43,124 bases of DNA from Pseudoalteromonas sp. H71. Lineage in GTDB: Bacteria > Pseudomonadota > Gammaproteobacteria > Enterobacterales > Alteromonadaceae. A program made the translations under genes and the position numbers. The DNA lies in NCBI RefSeq assembly GCF_001468485.1, contig NZ_LODI01000045.1, positions 150,364-193,487 of the forward strand. Reading direction: 5' to 3'. Below the pieces are notes generated by a model, which did not search any database, was not told the DNA's origin, and saw only the letters and a list, made by a program, of their open reading frames with translations. Below are positions 16,774 to 27,061 of this stretch, piece after piece; the first letter of the stretch is position 1, and the number at the start of each line of letters is the position of its first letter.

Positions 16774-19134
16774 TTACTGCTTTTTTTCTGTTTCGACTGA
16801 AAAACTCTCAACAGGATGCACTAAAGCAAGCTTCAGTACCTCATCTATCCATGTAACGGGGTGAATATCAAGACCTGCAAGCACATTTTCAGGTATCTCT
16901 TTTAAGTCACGCTCGTTAATTTTTGGAATAATAACGGTTTTTATTCCACCACGGTGTGCCGCGAGTAATTTCTCTTTTAAACCACCAATAGGCAAAACTT
17001 CACCACGAAGCGTTATTTCGCCAGTCATAGCAACATCAGCTTTAACTGGGTTACCTGTTAAGCTCGACACCAGACCAGTCACCATGGCTGCACCAGCACT
17101 TGGGCCATCTTTTGGTGTTGCACCTTCAGGTACATGAACATGAATGTCGCGTTTTTCGTAAAAATCGCTATTAATACGGAATGTATCAGCACGATTACGC
17201 ACAACGGTCATTGCTGCTTGAATCGACTCTTGCATTACATCGCCAAGTGAACCCGTGTAAGTCAGTTTACCTTTACCTGGCACGGCAGCACATTCGATGG
17301 TTAGCAAATCACCACCAACCTCGGTCCAAGCAAGACCCGTAACTTGACCAATACGATCACCGTCTTCGGCTTTACCATAGTCAAAACGTTGTACGCCTAA
17401 ATACTCTTCTAAGTTATCTTGATTGATAGTCACCGTTTTGGTGTCTTTTTCAATTAAAATATTTTTAACTGCCTTACGACACAGCTTAGAAATTTCTCGC
17501 TCTAGATTGCGCACACCGGCTTCACGGGTGTAATAACGAATAATGCCGATAATGGCACTGTCGTCTATTTCAATCTCATGCTCTTTTAAACCGTTACGCT
17601 TTACTTGCTTAGTGATCAGGTGCTCTTTGGCGATATTAAGCTTTTCATCTTCGGTGTAACCTGACAAACGAATAACTTCCATACGGTCTAAAAGAGGACC
17701 CGGGATGTTAAAGCTATTTGAAGTAGCGACAAACATAACATCCGATAAATCAAAATCGACCTCTAAGTAGTGATCAGCAAAATGACTGTTTTGTTCAGGA
17801 TCGAGCACTTCTAGCAATGCTGAAGCAGGATCGCCGCGCATGTCTGAAGACATTTTGTCAATTTCATCTAATAAAAATAATGGGTTTTTAACCCCCACTT
17901 TTGTCATATTTTGAATCAACTTACCTGGCATAGAACCAATGTAAGTTCGACGGTGGCCACGAATTTCGGCTTCATCACGAACACCACCTAGTGCCATACG
18001 AATATATTTACGTCCAGTGGAGCGCGCAATAGACTGACCAAGTGATGTTTTACCAACACCAGGAGGCCCAACTAAACACAGAATAGGACCTTTAAGCTTG
18101 TTGGTACGTTGTTGTACCGCGAGGTACTCTAAAATGCGTTCTTTAACTTTATCGAGGCCATGGTGCTCACTGTCTAGTATTTTTTGTGCACCAGCCAAAT
18201 CTTTTTTAACTTTTGAACGTTTTTTCCATGGCACATTAATTAATGTATCGATGTAAGAACGCACAACCGTTGCCTCAGCAGACATTGGCGACATCATCTT
18301 AAGTTTATTAAGTTCTGTCGTGGCTTTTTCTTGCGCCTCTGATGACATGCCCGATTCTTCAATACGCTTTTTCAGCGCTTCAAACTCATCAGGAACATCA
18401 TCAAGCTCGCCAAGCTCTTTTTGAATAGCTTTCATTTGCTCGTTGAGGTAATACTCTCGCTGGGATTTTTCCATCTGCTTTTTAACGCGGGTACGGATTT
18501 TTTTCTCAACTTGTAATAAGTCGATTTCACCTTCCATGAGCGCCATTAAGTATTCCAAACGCTCTGTCACGCTTGAAATTTCTAGCACCTTTTGTTTTTC
18601 AGGTACTTTTAAAGGCATGTGCGCAGCCATCGTATCTGCGAGGCGCGCAGGTTCATCGATACCTGATACCGAAGTGAGTACTTCCGGTGGAATTTTTTTA
18701 TTGAGCTTTACGTAACCTTCAAATTGGCTAATTGCGCTTCGAATAAATACATCTTGCTCTTGTTCATCAATTAAATCAGATTCAATGAATTGAGCATTGG
18801 CAACAAAAAAATCATCATTATCAACAAAATCTTTGATCTCAGCGCGCTGGGTACCTTCTACCAATACTTTCACTGTCCCGTCGGGAAGTTTTAATAATTG
18901 AAGTACAGTGGCAATAGTACCAATGCGATAAATATCATCCTGCTCTGGTTCGTCTACAGTTGCATCTTTTTGTGCAACCAAGAAAATTTGTTTGTCTTTG
19001 TCCATTGCCGCTTCTAGGCATTTTATTGATTTTTCACGGCCTACAAAAAGCGGGATCACCATGTGTGGGTACACCACAACATCGCGCAGTGCTAGCACTG
19101 GGATTTCGACTTGGTCGGTTCTCTCAAGCGTCAT
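16774..19134 (-). CDS. lon: ATP-dependent protease Lon
   Basis: Lon is a cytoplasmic AAA+ serine protease that degrades misfolded and regulatory proteins. The 786-residue protein shows the N-terminal substrate-binding LON domain (about 10-200), a coiled region with [18 protein letters not shown], Walker A GPPGVGKT near residue 355 and Walker [11 protein letters not shown]. The catalytic dyad lies in the protease domain: Ser in [10 protein letters not shown] near residue 680 and Lys in [14 protein letters not shown] near 722. All parts are intact. Upstream is a good sigma-32 promoter match, fitting heat-shock control. It lies between clpX, from which a terminator separates it, and hupB. Confidence 0.98.
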   Translation of the reverse strand: MTLERTDQVEIPVLALRDVVVYPHMVIPLFVGREKSIKCLEAAMDKDKQIFLVAQKDATVDEPEQDDIYRIGTIATVLQLLKLPDGTVKVLVEGTQRAEIKDFVDNDDFFVANAQFIESDLIDEQEQDVFIRSAISQFEGYVKLNKKIPPEVLTSVSGIDEPARLADTMAAHMPLKVPEKQKVLEISSVTERLEYLMALMEGEIDLLQVEKKIRTRVKKQMEKSQREYYLNEQMKAIQKELGELDDVPDEFEALKKRIEESGMSSEAQEKATTELNKLKMMSPMSAEATVVRSYIDTLINVPWKKRSKVKKDLAGAQKILDSEHHGLDKVKERILEYLAVQQRTNKLKGPILCLVGPPGVGKTSLGQSIARSTGRKYIRMALGGVRDEAEIRGHRRTYIGSMPGKLIQNMTKVGVKNPLFLLDEIDKMSSDMRGDPASALLEVLDPEQNSHFADHYLEVDFDLSDVMFVATSNSFNIPGPLLDRMEVIRLSGYTEDEKLNIAKEHLITKQVKRNGLKEHEIEIDDSAIIGIIRYYTREAGVRNLEREISKLCRKAVKNILIEKDTKTVTINQDNLEEYLGVQRFDYGKAEDGDRIGQVTGLAWTEVGGDLLTIECAAVPGKGKLTYTGSLGDVMQESIQAAMTVVRNRADTFRINSDFYEKRDIHVHVPEGATPKDGPSAGAAMVTGLVSSLTGNPVKADVAMTGEITLRGEVLPIGGLKEKLLAAHRGGIKTVIIPKINERDLKEIPENVLAGLDIHPVTWIDEVLKLALVHPVESFSVETEKKQ

Positions 19135-19177
19135 TATATTTCTCTTCGCACTTCATTTATTTAAAAGATTACTCAAG

Positions 19178-19207
19178 TATATGGGGATAACCACATTAAA
19201 GTTCAAC
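19178..19207 (-). promoter_or_regulatory. Sigma-32 type heat-shock promoter of lon
   Basis: On the minus strand a -35 GTTGAAC is followed 14 nt later by a -10 CCCCATATA, matching the heat-shock sigma consensus (CTTGAAA, 11-16 nt, CCCCATNT). It begins about 45 nt upstream of the lon start codon. Heat-shock control of lon is established in E. coli. Confidence 0.8.
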
Positions 19208-19239
19208 AATTTTCCCCGACTCGTTTAAATTAATTATAA

Positions 19240-19264
19240 AAAAAGGAGCCTTAGGCTCCTTTTT
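19240..19264. terminator. Terminator after clpX
   Basis: GGAGCC-TTA-GGCTCC stem flanked by an A-run and a TTTTT run, 20 nt past the clpX stop. It separates clpX from the lon promoter. Confidence 0.85.
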
Positions 19265-19283
19265 AATGCAAATAGCTTAAAAA

Positions 19284-20567
19284 CTATTCAGATGCAGCTT
19301 TATCTTGATTGTTATTTTCATATATCAAGATTGGGTCTGACTCACCTTTAATTACCGTTTCGTCAATCACCACTTTACTCACATCGTCCATAGATGGAAG
19401 TTCGTACATGGTATCCAATAAAATACCTTCTACGATTGAACGCAGGCCACGTGCACCCGTTTTACGTACCATGGCTTTGTGAGCAATCGCAGATAAAGCA
19501 TCATCACGGAACTCAAGCTCTACATCTTCCATACCAAACAATACTGAGAACTGCTTAGTGATAGCATTTTTAGGCTCACTTAGAATTTGTACCAAAGCGG
19601 CTTCATCTAGCTCTGTTAGTGTAGCAACTACTGGTAAACGGCCAATAAATTCAGGTATTAAACCGTATTTTACTAAATCTTCAGGTTCTACGTCTTTAAA
19701 CGTTTCGCTTAATGAACGTGCCTCTGCAGACTCTTTAACACTAACACCAAAGCCAATACCAGTATTTTTATGGCTACGTTGCTCAATTACTTTATCAAGC
19801 CCTGAGAACGCACCACCACAGATAAACAATATTTTAGAAGTGTCTACTTGCAAAAATTCTTGCTGCGGATGTTTACGCCCACCTTGTGGCGGAACAGAAG
19901 CAATCGTACCCTCAATCAGCTTGAGTAATGCTTGTTGCACACCTTCACCCGATACATCACGTGTGATTGATGGGTTATCTGATTTACGAGAAATTTTGTC
20001 TATTTCATCAATGTACACGATGCCACGCTGTGCTTTTTCCACATCGTAATCACATTTTTGCAATAGTTTTTGAATAATGTTTTCTACATCCTCACCTACG
20101 TAACCTGCTTCAGTAAGTGTCGTTGCATCAGCCATTGTGAATGGTACATCAAGTAAACGAGCTAACGTCTCAGCTAATAATGTTTTACCACTACCAGTTG
20201 GGCCTATTAACAAAATATTACTTTTACTAAGCTCGATATCTTGCTTGGTTGATTGATTACGTAAACGTTTATAATGGTTATAAACAGCAACAGACAATAC
20301 TTTTTTTGCATGGTCTTGGCCAATTACGTAGTCGTCTAGGTGTTTACGAATTTCTTTTGGAACAGGTAGTTTATCAGACGAGTCATGCTTAGGAGCAATG
20401 TCTTTGATCTCTTCCCTGATAATATCGTTACACAACTCTACACATTCATCACAAACGTATACTGAAGGGCCTGCAATTAATTTGCGTACTTCGTGCTGGC
20501 TCTTGCCACAAAAAGAGCAGTATAACAATTTATTACTTTTGTCGCCGTCTGTAGGAGTGTCAGACAT
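19284..20567 (-). CDS. clpX: ATP-dependent Clp protease ATPase subunit ClpX
   Basis: ClpX is the AAA+ unfoldase that recognises tagged or native substrates and feeds them to ClpP. The 427-residue protein has the N-terminal zinc-binding domain (Cys17, Cys20, Cys39, Cys42), Walker A GPTGSGKT (122-129), Walker [11 protein letters not shown] and the RGLRSIVE sensor-2 region. The IGFGVS tripeptide-type loop (IGF) needed for docking to ClpP is present. It follows clpP with a 133-nt gap that contains a short hairpin, so it may have its own promoter in addition to readthrough. Confidence 0.98.
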   Translation of the reverse strand: MSDTPTDGDKSNKLLYCSFCGKSQHEVRKLIAGPSVYVCDECVELCNDIIREEIKDIAPKHDSSDKLPVPKEIRKHLDDYVIGQDHAKKVLSVAVYNHYKRLRNQSTKQDIELSKSNILLIGPTGSGKTLLAETLARLLDVPFTMADATTLTEAGYVGEDVENIIQKLLQKCDYDVEKAQRGIVYIDEIDKISRKSDNPSITRDVSGEGVQQALLKLIEGTIASVPPQGGRKHPQQEFLQVDTSKILFICGGAFSGLDKVIEQRSHKNTGIGFGVSVKESAEARSLSETFKDVEPEDLVKYGLIPEFIGRLPVVATLTELDEAALVQILSEPKNAITKQFSVLFGMEDVELEFRDDALSAIAHKAMVRKTGARGLRSIVEGILLDTMYELPSMDDVSKVVIDETVIKGESDPILIYENNNQDKAASE

Positions 20568-20591
20568 TCAGCTACCTCATCTTATTACGTT

Positions 20592-20614
20592 GGCCACCAA
20601 AATTGATGGTGGCT
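20592..20614. other. Hairpin in the clpP-clpX intergenic region
   Basis: GCCACCA-AAATTGA-TGGTGGC forms a 7-bp stem 25 nt before the clpX start codon. There is no T-run, so a terminator is unlikely; it could be an attenuating or processing stem in the clpX leader. Confidence 0.4.
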
Positions 20615-20700
20615 ATTTCAATACGCTTAACTATAACAAAATTTATTGTTTTTCGCATAGTAACTAAAAGTGATTAACAGGTCCCCTGCTCACCAAGCGC

Positions 20701-21318
20701 TTACTTTTTATCGCGGTTTGCAAATACTGAGTCAACTAAGCCGTACTCTACCGCTTCTGACGCGCTCATGAAATTGTCACGATCAGTATCTTTTGAAATC
20801 ACATCTAATGGCTGACCAGTATGTTCTGCCATTAAGCGATTTAGCTTATCTTTTATAGATAGTATTTCTTTAGCATGTATTTCGAAGTCAGAAGCTTGAC
20901 CTTGGAAACCACCTAAAGGTTGGTGAATCATTACGCGTGAGTTAGGTAAACAAAAACGTTTACCTTTAGCGCCAGCTGTAAGCAAAAATGCGCCCATGCT
21001 CGCTGCTTGTCCTACACAAATGGTGCTTACATCAGGCTTGATGAAGTTCATTGTGTCGTAAATTGCCATACCTGCAGTTACTGAACCACCCGGTGAATTT
21101 ATGTATAGAAATATATCTTTATCAGGGTTCTCTGATTCTAAAAACAGCATTTGCGCTAAAATCAGGTTTGCCATGTTGTCTTCAACTTGGCCTGTTAAAA
21201 AAATAATACGCTCTTTTAAAAGTCTCGAATAAATATCATACGAGCGCTCACCTTTTGGTGTTTGCTCAACAACCATAGGGACCAATGCATTTAGGGGATC
21301 TGTAATACCAGTATTCAT
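20701..21318 (-). CDS. clpP: ATP-dependent Clp protease proteolytic subunit ClpP
   Basis: ClpP is the self-compartmentalising serine peptidase that degrades proteins fed by ClpX or ClpA. The 205-residue length matches the family. The catalytic triad is Ser107 ([11 protein letters not shown]), His132 (VMIHQPLGG) and Asp181 (DTDRDNFM). The N-terminal stretch before [14 protein letters not shown] is the processed or gating segment. It lies downstream of tig across a 165-nt gap with a terminator-like hairpin, so its own promoter is likely in that gap; I could not assign it with confidence. Confidence 0.98.
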   Translation of the reverse strand: MNTGITDPLNALVPMVVEQTPKGERSYDIYSRLLKERIIFLTGQVEDNMANLILAQMLFLESENPDKDIFLYINSPGGSVTAGMAIYDTMNFIKPDVSTICVGQAASMGAFLLTAGAKGKRFCLPNSRVMIHQPLGGFQGQASDFEIHAKEILSIKDKLNRLMAEHTGQPLDVISKDTDRDNFMSASEAVEYGLVDSVFANRDKK

Positions 21319-21407
21319 ACTTATTTAATTCCTTATGCGCTTATACTTATCCTTATTATAAGGAAGCATAGTTATCGTTTTTCGCAAATTAAGAGCCAAA
21401 AACTAAA

Positions 21408-21451
21408 AATGGCCCGGGCACGCTGTTTAAACAGTGTAACACGAGCCATTT
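21408..21451 (-). terminator. Complex hairpin after tig
   Basis: On the minus strand an outer stem AAATGGC / GCCATTT encloses an inner arm CACTGTTTAAACAGCGTG, and ATTTTTAG follows. It lies about 30 nt beyond the tig stop and reads as a terminator or attenuator ahead of clpP. Confidence 0.6.
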
Positions 21452-21483
21452 AATCGTTAGCGAGAGCTTAAGTCAATGACTTA

Positions 21484-22788
21484 TTAAGCACCTTGCTGCG
21501 GATTCATGATGTCATCAAACGCTTTTTCAACGTCAGAAACATTTGCTTTAGCTAAAATAGCTTCAACAGCTTGCTCTTCCATTGCAACATTACGCATTTG
21601 TTGCATAAGTTGATCATTTGCTTTGTAGTATTCTACTACTTCAGTTGGATCTTCGTATGCAGAAGCAACTGTAGCGATTAATGCTTCAACTTTAGCATCA
21701 TCAACTTTGATGTCGTTAGCTTTGATCACTTCACCTAATAAAAGGCCAGTTTTAACACGCGTTACAGCTTGCTCATGGAACAATTCAGCAGGAAGCTCAG
21801 GCATGTTTTTAGCGTCGCCACCAAAACGTTGAGCTGCTTGCTGACGTAGTGCGTCAACTTCTTGATCAACAAGTGCTTTTGGCACTTCAATTTCGTTATT
21901 TTCTAAAAGACCTTTAATTGCTTGGTCTTTAACGTTAGCTTTAACCGCTTGGTCAAGTTCACGCGTCATGTTCTTTTTAACTTCTTCTTTAAGCGCGTCT
22001 ACGCCGCCTTCGGTAACACCGAATTTAGTTGCAAACTCTTCGCTTAATTCAGGAAGTTCTTGTGCTTCAACTTTTTTCACTGTGATAGTGAATTGAGCTG
22101 CTTTACCTTTAAGGTTTTCAGCATGGTAATCTTCAGGGAATGTTACATCTGCAACAACTTCTTCGCCTGCTTTTTTACCAACGATATTATCTTCAAAACC
22201 TGGGATCATACGACCTTGGCCAAGCTCTAATGGGAAGTCATCAGCTTTACCGCCTTCAAATACTTCACCGTCAATAGTACCTACAAAATCAACCGTTACA
22301 CGATCGTTCTCGCCAGCAGCAGCTTCAACTTCAGCCCACGCAGCATGTTGCTTACGAAGTGTTTCTAGCATATTTGCTAAATCTTCGTCAGTTACTGTTA
22401 CCGCTGGTTTTTCAACAGCAATTTTGTCTAAACCTTGAACTTCAACTTCAGGGTAAACTTCAAATGTTGCTGAGAATTCTAAATCTTTACCTGCTTCAAG
22501 TGATTTAGGAGCGAATGAAGGCGCGCCAGCAGGGTTAATTTTTTCAGCAACGATTGCTTCAATGTAGTTACGTTGCATTACTTCGCCAGCAACTTCTTGA
22601 CGAACTGCAGCGCCAAAACGCTTGTTAATTACAGATACAGGAACTTTACCAGCACGGAAACCATCTATACGCTGTGTTTTTGACAGTTGTTGTAGGCGTT
22701 TTTTTACTTCGGTCTCAACGTTCTCTGCAGGAACGGTGATAGTTATACGGCGCTCAAGGCCTTGGGTCGTCTCAACAGAAACTTGCAT
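21484..22788 (-). CDS. tig: Trigger factor
   Basis: Trigger factor is the ribosome-bound chaperone and peptidyl-prolyl isomerase that meets nascent chains at the exit tunnel. The 434-residue protein begins with the ribosome-binding domain, including the FRAGKVP signature loop at about residues 44-50 that contacts L23. A FKBP-like isomerase domain follows (about 150-245: [19 protein letters not shown] and [11 protein letters not shown]), then the long helical chaperone arms. The start has a GAGGT Shine-Dalgarno. A good sigma-70 promoter match lies about 175-200 nt upstream, leaving a long leader with a GGCGA-CTGT-TCGCC hairpin. Confidence 0.98.
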   Translation of the reverse strand: MQVSVETTQGLERRITITVPAENVETEVKKRLQQLSKTQRIDGFRAGKVPVSVINKRFGAAVRQEVAGEVMQRNYIEAIVAEKINPAGAPSFAPKSLEAGKDLEFSATFEVYPEVEVQGLDKIAVEKPAVTVTDEDLANMLETLRKQHAAWAEVEAAAGENDRVTVDFVGTIDGEVFEGGKADDFPLELGQGRMIPGFEDNIVGKKAGEEVVADVTFPEDYHAENLKGKAAQFTITVKKVEAQELPELSEEFATKFGVTEGGVDALKEEVKKNMTRELDQAVKANVKDQAIKGLLENNEIEVPKALVDQEVDALRQQAAQRFGGDAKNMPELPAELFHEQAVTRVKTGLLLGEVIKANDIKVDDAKVEALIATVASAYEDPTEVVEYYKANDQLMQQMRNVAMEEQAVEAILAKANVSDVEKAFDDIMNPQQGA

Positions 22789-23148
22789 GATTTACCTCAA
22801 TATTCAATTTTGGCGACTGTTCGCCTTCCTTACAAACAAAGTGATCTGCATGAGTCTTGATAAAGTTTAAGCGATTTTTCACACTTAAAAGCATCCGTCG
22901 CTACCATGAGATACCATTGTTGCTTTGCCCTTAGGGCACTATGTTAAACAATAGACGCGGCATTATAACCTAATATTTATGATAGTCGAGTATGGGGGGC
23001 AATTATTTGGGGTAGATTGGGTACTACAGTACCTAACCGAGTAAAAAACAGGCTATGCAGTGTTTTTAATACTTTAAACGGACTTTAATTGTTGTAATAG
23101 AATATTCTATTTTTGAGATTTAACACAGAGGAGTTATTGATGAGAAAA
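22789..23148. other. tig leader and tRNA trailer region without genes
   Basis: This stretch holds no convincing gene. From left to right it has the tig Shine-Dalgarno, a strong short hairpin GGCGA-CTGT-TCGCC (22812-22825), a GCCC-TTA-GGGC mini-hairpin (22927-22937), the predicted tig promoter (22962-22989), a weak hairpin AAAAACA / TGTTTTT at 23044-23067 that could be the tRNA-operon end, and a perfect 16-bp palindrome AATAGAATATTCTATT at 23096-23111. Confidence 0.6.
22962..22989 (-). promoter_or_regulatory. Predicted sigma-70 promoter of tig
   Basis: On the minus strand -35 TCGACT and a perfect -10 TATAAT are separated by 16 nt. The implied transcript has a leader of about 165 nt before the tig start. 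Confidence 0.55.
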
Positions 23149-23225
23149 TGGTCGGCGATGCAGGATTTGAACCTGCGACCCCTTGGACCCAAACCAAGTG
23201 CGCTACCAAACTGCGCTAATCGCCG
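23149..23225 (-). tRNA. tRNA-Pro (TGG), copy 1
   Basis: The minus strand folds as a complete cloverleaf with the 3' CCA encoded. The anticodon loop TTTGGGT sits in a CTTGG/CCAAG stem, giving anticodon TGG for proline. It is the last gene of the five-tRNA run and is identical over all 77 nt to the copies at 23295 and 23620. Confidence 0.95.
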
Positions 23226-23294
23226 ACATTGAAGACTAAGCTTCTTTTTCATACTGAATAATTAAACTGAGGGTTTAAAACCACTTTGAGAAAG

Positions 23295-23371
23295 TGGTCG
23301 GCGATGCAGGATTTGAACCTGCGACCCCTTGGACCCAAACCAAGTGCGCTACCAAACTGCGCTAATCGCCG
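23295..23371 (-). tRNA. tRNA-Pro (TGG), copy 2
   Basis: Same cloverleaf and anticodon TGG as the neighbouring copies, with CCA encoded. It lies between tRNA-His and the last tRNA-Pro. About 70 nt of unrelated spacer separates it from copy 1. Confidence 0.95.
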
Positions 23372-23385
23372 TTATTCTTTGTAAA

Positions 23386-23462
23386 TGGGGTGACTGATGG
23401 GGCTCGAACCCACGACAACCGGAATCACAATCCGGGGCTCTACCAACTGAGCTACAATCACC
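23386..23462 (-). tRNA. tRNA-His (GTG)
   Basis: Minus-strand cloverleaf with anticodon loop TTGTGAT in a CCGGA/TCCGG stem, anticodon GTG for histidine. The extra 5' G (position -1, at 23462) faces C73, the expected histidine identity pair, and CCA is encoded. It lies 14 nt before tRNA-Pro copy 2. Confidence 0.95.
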
Positions 23463-23484
23463 GCTATATTTACGTGTTTTCAAA

Positions 23485-23561
<77 letters not shown>

Positions 23562-23619
23562 ATCGAAAACTTCATAGTTTACCAATAAGCTATTCGATTA
23601 TAATTAAATTATAAAAAAA

Positions 23620-23696
23620 TGGTCGGCGATGCAGGATTTGAACCTGCGACCCCTTGGACCCAAACCAAGTGCGCTACCAAACTGCGCTAATCGCCG
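23620..23696 (-). tRNA. tRNA-Pro (TGG), copy 3, first of the operon
   Basis: Identical in sequence to the two other tRNA-Pro genes, anticodon TGG, CCA encoded. It is the promoter-proximal gene of the tRNA run, starting about 40 nt downstream of the predicted transcription start. Confidence 0.95.
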
Positions 23697-23740
23697 TTAC
23701 TTACTATTATCTACGAGTGACCTCGTTGACAACGGGGTGC

Positions 23741-23769
23741 ATAATAGTGATTTGACGGGGTTAGGTCAA
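23741..23769 (-). promoter_or_regulatory. Strong promoter of the tRNA operon
   Basis: On the minus strand -35 TTGACC, a 17-nt spacer and -10 TATTAT match the sigma-70 consensus at 5 of 6 positions each. The bases after the -10 (GCACCCCGTTG) are GC-rich, the kind of discriminator associated with stringent control of stable RNA genes. Confidence 0.8.
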
Positions 23770-24045
23770 ACGTTTTTTTAAGAAAACAAATCAAGTGGTC
23801 ATTTTTAGTCCACAATGGCTAAATATTATAATAGAAGCCTGAAATTTAAACTATTTAATTACTCTAGTACTATATAGATGAAAAGCAACTTGGCGCTGCA
23901 ATGCTTTTCTGCGAAAATAGCACAGGTAATATAAAATGAAAAAATAAAGTTATTATTATCTTTATAAGCGTATACCCCCTTTTTATTATGCGTTCATTTT
24001 TAAAGTATCGGTATCTAGTTAATTAACCCCAATTAAAGGTCACCC
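23770..24045. other. Gene-free leader region of folD
   Basis: AT-rich DNA with no reading frame of note. The main structure is a hairpin at 23880-23909, GAAAAGCA / TGCTTTTC around a 14-nt loop, not followed by a T-run. The folD promoter must lie here; TATTATGCG near 23985 may be its -10 but I cannot pair it with a good -35. Confidence 0.4.
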
Positions 24046-24900
24046 ATGACGGCAAACATCATTGATGGTAAAGCAATCGCAAAACAAGTACGTAGTTCAG
24101 TTGCACAACGCGTAAGTGAACGCGTTTCTAAAGGATTACGCGCCCCCGGACTTGCAGTAGTACTTGTAGGACTTGATCCAGCAAGCCAAGTTTATGTTGG
24201 TTCAAAGCGTAAAGCCTGTGAAGAAGTTGGTTTTATTTCAAAATCATTTGATTTACCTGCAGACACAAAAGAAGATGCTCTTTTAAGTTTAATTGATGAG
24301 CTAAATAATGATGCAGAAGTCGATGGTATTTTAGTGCAGTTACCTCTACCTGACGGGCTCGATGCAGAGAAAATTTTAGAACGTATTACACCACATAAAG
24401 ATGTTGATGGTTTTCACCCTTACAATATAGGCCGTTTAGCACAGCGTATGCCTGCTCTTCGTCCTTGCACACCAAAGGGTATTATTACTTTACTAGATTC
24501 TACCGGCGTACGTTATAAAGGTATGCATGCGGTCGTGGTTGGCGCATCCAATATTGTAGGGCGACCTATGTCGCTCGAATTATTACTAGCAGGTTGTACA
24601 ACAACGGTATGTCATAAATTTACACAAGATTTAGAAACACATGTTCGCCGTGCTGACTTGCTTGTAGTGGCTGTAGGTAAGCCTGAGTTTATCCCTGGAG
24701 ATTGGATAAAAGAAGGTGCCATTGTTATTGATGTTGGCATTAACCGTTTGGATACAGGTAAATTAGTAGGCGACGTTGAATACAGCATTGCAGAGCAAAA
24801 AGCTCACTTTATTACCCCTGTACCTGGCGGGGTTGGCCCAATGACTGTTGCGAGCCTAATTGAAAATACACTAGAGGCATGTGAAAAATATCACAGCTAG
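24046..24900 (+). CDS. folD: Bifunctional methylenetetrahydrofolate dehydrogenase / cyclohydrolase
   Basis: FolD oxidises 5,10-methylenetetrahydrofolate with NADP and then hydrolyses methenyl-THF to 10-formyl-THF, supplying one-carbon units for purines and formyl-methionine. At 284 residues it is the standard size. The N-terminal catalytic signature [14 protein letters not shown] contains the conserved Lys of the active site. [22 protein letters not shown] with the conserved Asp, the nucleotide-binding [12 protein letters not shown] and the C-terminal [12 protein letters not shown] are all present. It stands alone, with a leader of over 270 nt, and ends at a terminator shared with cysS. Confidence 0.97.
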   Translation: MTANIIDGKAIAKQVRSSVAQRVSERVSKGLRAPGLAVVLVGLDPASQVYVGSKRKACEEVGFISKSFDLPADTKEDALLSLIDELNNDAEVDGILVQLPLPDGLDAEKILERITPHKDVDGFHPYNIGRLAQRMPALRPCTPKGIITLLDSTGVRYKGMHAVVVGASNIVGRPMSLELLLAGCTTTVCHKFTQDLETHVRRADLLVVAVGKPEFIPGDWIKEGAIVIDVGINRLDTGKLVGDVEYSIAEQKAHFITPVPGGVGPMTVASLIENTLEACEKYHS

Positions 24901-24912
24901 GCTTATATAAAT

Positions 24913-24942
24913 AAAAAGGGTTGCCAATTGGCAACCCTTTTT
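24913..24942. terminator. Bidirectional terminator between folD and cysS
   Basis: A perfect palindrome, GGGTTGCC-AATT-GGCAACCC, is flanked by AAAAA on the left and TTTTT on the right. It lies between two convergent genes and can end both. Confidence 0.92.
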
Positions 24943-24967
24943 ATTTTAAAGCTATTGTTTAAAACAC

Positions 24968-26347
24968 TTACGCTTTACGCCAGGTTGTTTTACCGGCTGA
25001 ATCTTCAAGTATTACACCTAATGCATTAAGCGCATCGCGTGCTTCGTCGGCTGCAGCCCAATTTTTACTGGCGCGAGCATCGTTACGTTTTACAATTAAC
25101 GCTTCTATTGTTGCAACTTCATCGTCGTCCTGCCCACCTTGTAAAAACGCTTCTGGCGCTTGTTGTGCGACGCCTAGCACTTCGCCTAGGGTACGTAATA
25201 TAAACGCGAGTTGACCTGCATATGTGATATCGCTTTCTTTTACGCGATTTAACTCTTTTGCCAGCTCAAACATAACAGGTAAAGCCTCTGGAGTATTAAA
25301 ATCATCGTCCATCGCTTTTCTGAATTTGGCAACAAACTCATTACCCTCAAGCTCACACTCGATTGGTTTAACGTCACGCAAAGCGGTATAAATGCGTTCA
25401 AGCGATGAACGAGCCTGATCTAAGTTCTCTTGCGAGTAATTAAGTTGGCTTCGATAATGTCCTGATATTAAAAAGTAACGAACCGACTCAGGATCATACT
25501 CTTTTAACACATCGCGAACAGTGAAAAAATTATCTAGCGACTTAGACATTTTTTCTTTATTTACTTGTACCATACCCGTATGGATCCACGTATTTACATA
25601 CTTACCATTGTTGGCACAGCATGACTGCGCAATTTCATTTTCATGATGCGGAAACTGTAAATCAGAGCCCCCACCATGAATATCAAAATGTTCACCTAAA
25701 TGTTTAGAGCTCATTGCCGAACATTCAATATGCCAACCTGGGCGTCCTTCTCCCCATGGCGATGACCACGATGGTTCACCAGCTTTCGCTTTCTTCCATA
25801 AAACAAAGTCAAGAGGGTCGTCTTTATCTTGAGCTACTTCAACACGCGAACCCGATTGCAGCATACTTAAATCTTGTTGAGAAAGCGCACCGTATTGCTC
25901 AAACGTTGATACATCAAATAACACGTCCCCGTCGGCTGCAACATAAGCATGTCCTTTTGCTATTAAGCGCTCAACCATTTCAATAATTTCATCCATGTGC
26001 CCTGTTACTGTTGGTTCTACATCAGGGCGCAGCATGTTTAGGCTGTCAAAATCTTCATGCATGGCTTTAGTCATGCGAAGTGTTAAATCATTTATTGACT
26101 CGCCATTTTCATTTGCACGTTTAATAATTTTATCGTCTACGTCGGTAATATTACGCACGTACTTTAAATTGTAACCAATATGACGAAGGTAACGAACAAT
26201 GACGTCAAACCCAACAAATGTGCGCGCATGACCAATATGACAGTAATCGTAAATGGTGATACCACACACGTACATGTCGATTTTACCATCGACCATGGGT
26301 TTAAATTGTTCTTTTTGTCGTGTCAGTGTGTTGTATATTTGTACCAT
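24968..26347 (-). CDS. cysS: Cysteinyl-tRNA synthetase
   Basis: CysRS charges tRNA-Cys in the cytoplasm. It is a class I synthetase with the HIGH motif at residues 37-40 ([10 protein letters not shown]) and KMSKS near residue 268 ([11 protein letters not shown]). Zinc-binding residues are recognisable at Cys28 (MYVCG), Cys in WHIECSAM and the HHENE motif. Length is 459 residues, normal for the family. It is transcribed toward folD and divergently from ppiB, a common neighbour in gammaproteobacteria. Confidence 0.98.
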   Translation of the reverse strand: MVQIYNTLTRQKEQFKPMVDGKIDMYVCGITIYDYCHIGHARTFVGFDVIVRYLRHIGYNLKYVRNITDVDDKIIKRANENGESINDLTLRMTKAMHEDFDSLNMLRPDVEPTVTGHMDEIIEMVERLIAKGHAYVAADGDVLFDVSTFEQYGALSQQDLSMLQSGSRVEVAQDKDDPLDFVLWKKAKAGEPSWSSPWGEGRPGWHIECSAMSSKHLGEHFDIHGGGSDLQFPHHENEIAQSCCANNGKYVNTWIHTGMVQVNKEKMSKSLDNFFTVRDVLKEYDPESVRYFLISGHYRSQLNYSQENLDQARSSLERIYTALRDVKPIECELEGNEFVAKFRKAMDDDFNTPEALPVMFELAKELNRVKESDITYAGQLAFILRTLGEVLGVAQQAPEAFLQGGQDDDEVATIEALIVKRNDARASKNWAAADEARDALNALGVILEDSAGKTTWRKA

Positions 26348-26479
26348 TTAGTTGGTGTCCTTCACTATTATCAAGAAAATGTATGTTACCACTTGAAAAG
26401 CATGGGCTCTAGCGCTTTGTTAATCTTAGCTAACTAAGATAAAATAGTGCGACTATTTAAACCAGATATAGGAAACCAC

Positions 26480-26971
26480 ATGGTTGTTCTACACACAAAT
26501 TTTGGTGACATCACCATTAAAATGTTTGACCAAGAAGCTCCAAACACTGTAAAAAACTTTTTAGAGTATGCAAACGCAGGTTTTTACAACGGTACTATTT
26601 TTCACCGTGTAATCGATGGCTTTATGGTTCAAGGCGGTGGTTTTGTTTCAGGTATGGAGCAAAAAGACGTTAACGATCCAATTCAAAACGAAGCTAACAA
26701 CGGCCTATCTAACAAAGTAGGTACTTTAGCAATGGCACGTACGCCAGATCCACACTCTGCTACAGCACAGTTTTTTATTAATGTTAACAACAACGATTTC
26801 TTAAACCACAGCAGCGAAACATCTCAAGGCTGGGGTTACTGTGTGTTTGCTGAAGTTGTTGAAGGCATGGACATTGTAGAAAAAATTAAAGGTGTAGCTA
26901 CAGGGAGCAACGGTTTTCACCAAGACGTGCCTCTTGAAGACGTGATCATCGAAAACGTTACTGTTAGCTAA
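26480..26971 (+). CDS. ppiB: Peptidyl-prolyl cis-trans isomerase B (cyclophilin)
   Basis: PpiB is a cytoplasmic cyclophilin that speeds proline isomerisation. From the chosen start it has 163 residues, matching the family. Core motifs are [15 protein letters not shown] with the catalytic Arg and Phe, [18 protein letters not shown], and [15 protein letters not shown] chose the ATG at 26480, which has an AGGA Shine-Dalgarno 6 nt upstream and gives the usual [11 protein letters not shown] start; an upstream in-frame GTG at 26447 would add 11 residues not typical of the family. It is divergent from cysS and followed by a terminator. Confidence 0.96.
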   Translation: MVVLHTNFGDITIKMFDQEAPNTVKNFLEYANAGFYNGTIFHRVIDGFMVQGGGFVSGMEQKDVNDPIQNEANNGLSNKVGTLAMARTPDPHSATAQFFINVNNNDFLNHSSETSQGWGYCVFAEVVEGMDIVEKIKGVATGSNGFHQDVPLEDVIIENVTVS

Positions 26972-27003
26972 TAGTACGTTTACCCACGTAATGTTGGAGA
27001 ATC

Positions 27004-27043
27004 AGCGGGTGTTTATGCAAAATGCATGCGCCCGCTTTATTTT
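27004..27043 (+). terminator. Terminator between ppiB and lpxH
   Basis: Outer stem AGCGGG / CCCGCT and inner stem ATGCA-AAA-TGCAT, followed by TTATTTTT. It ends ppiB transcription. A spurious lpxH start codon at 27026 falls inside it. Confidence 0.75.
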
Positions 27044-27061
27044 TATCAAAAAGACACCCCT

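Noticed and set aside
27026..27061. An upstream start for lpxH at 27026
   Set aside because: This ATG is inside the terminator hairpin between ppiB and lpxH, and the extra 12 residues do not fit the LpxH N-terminus.
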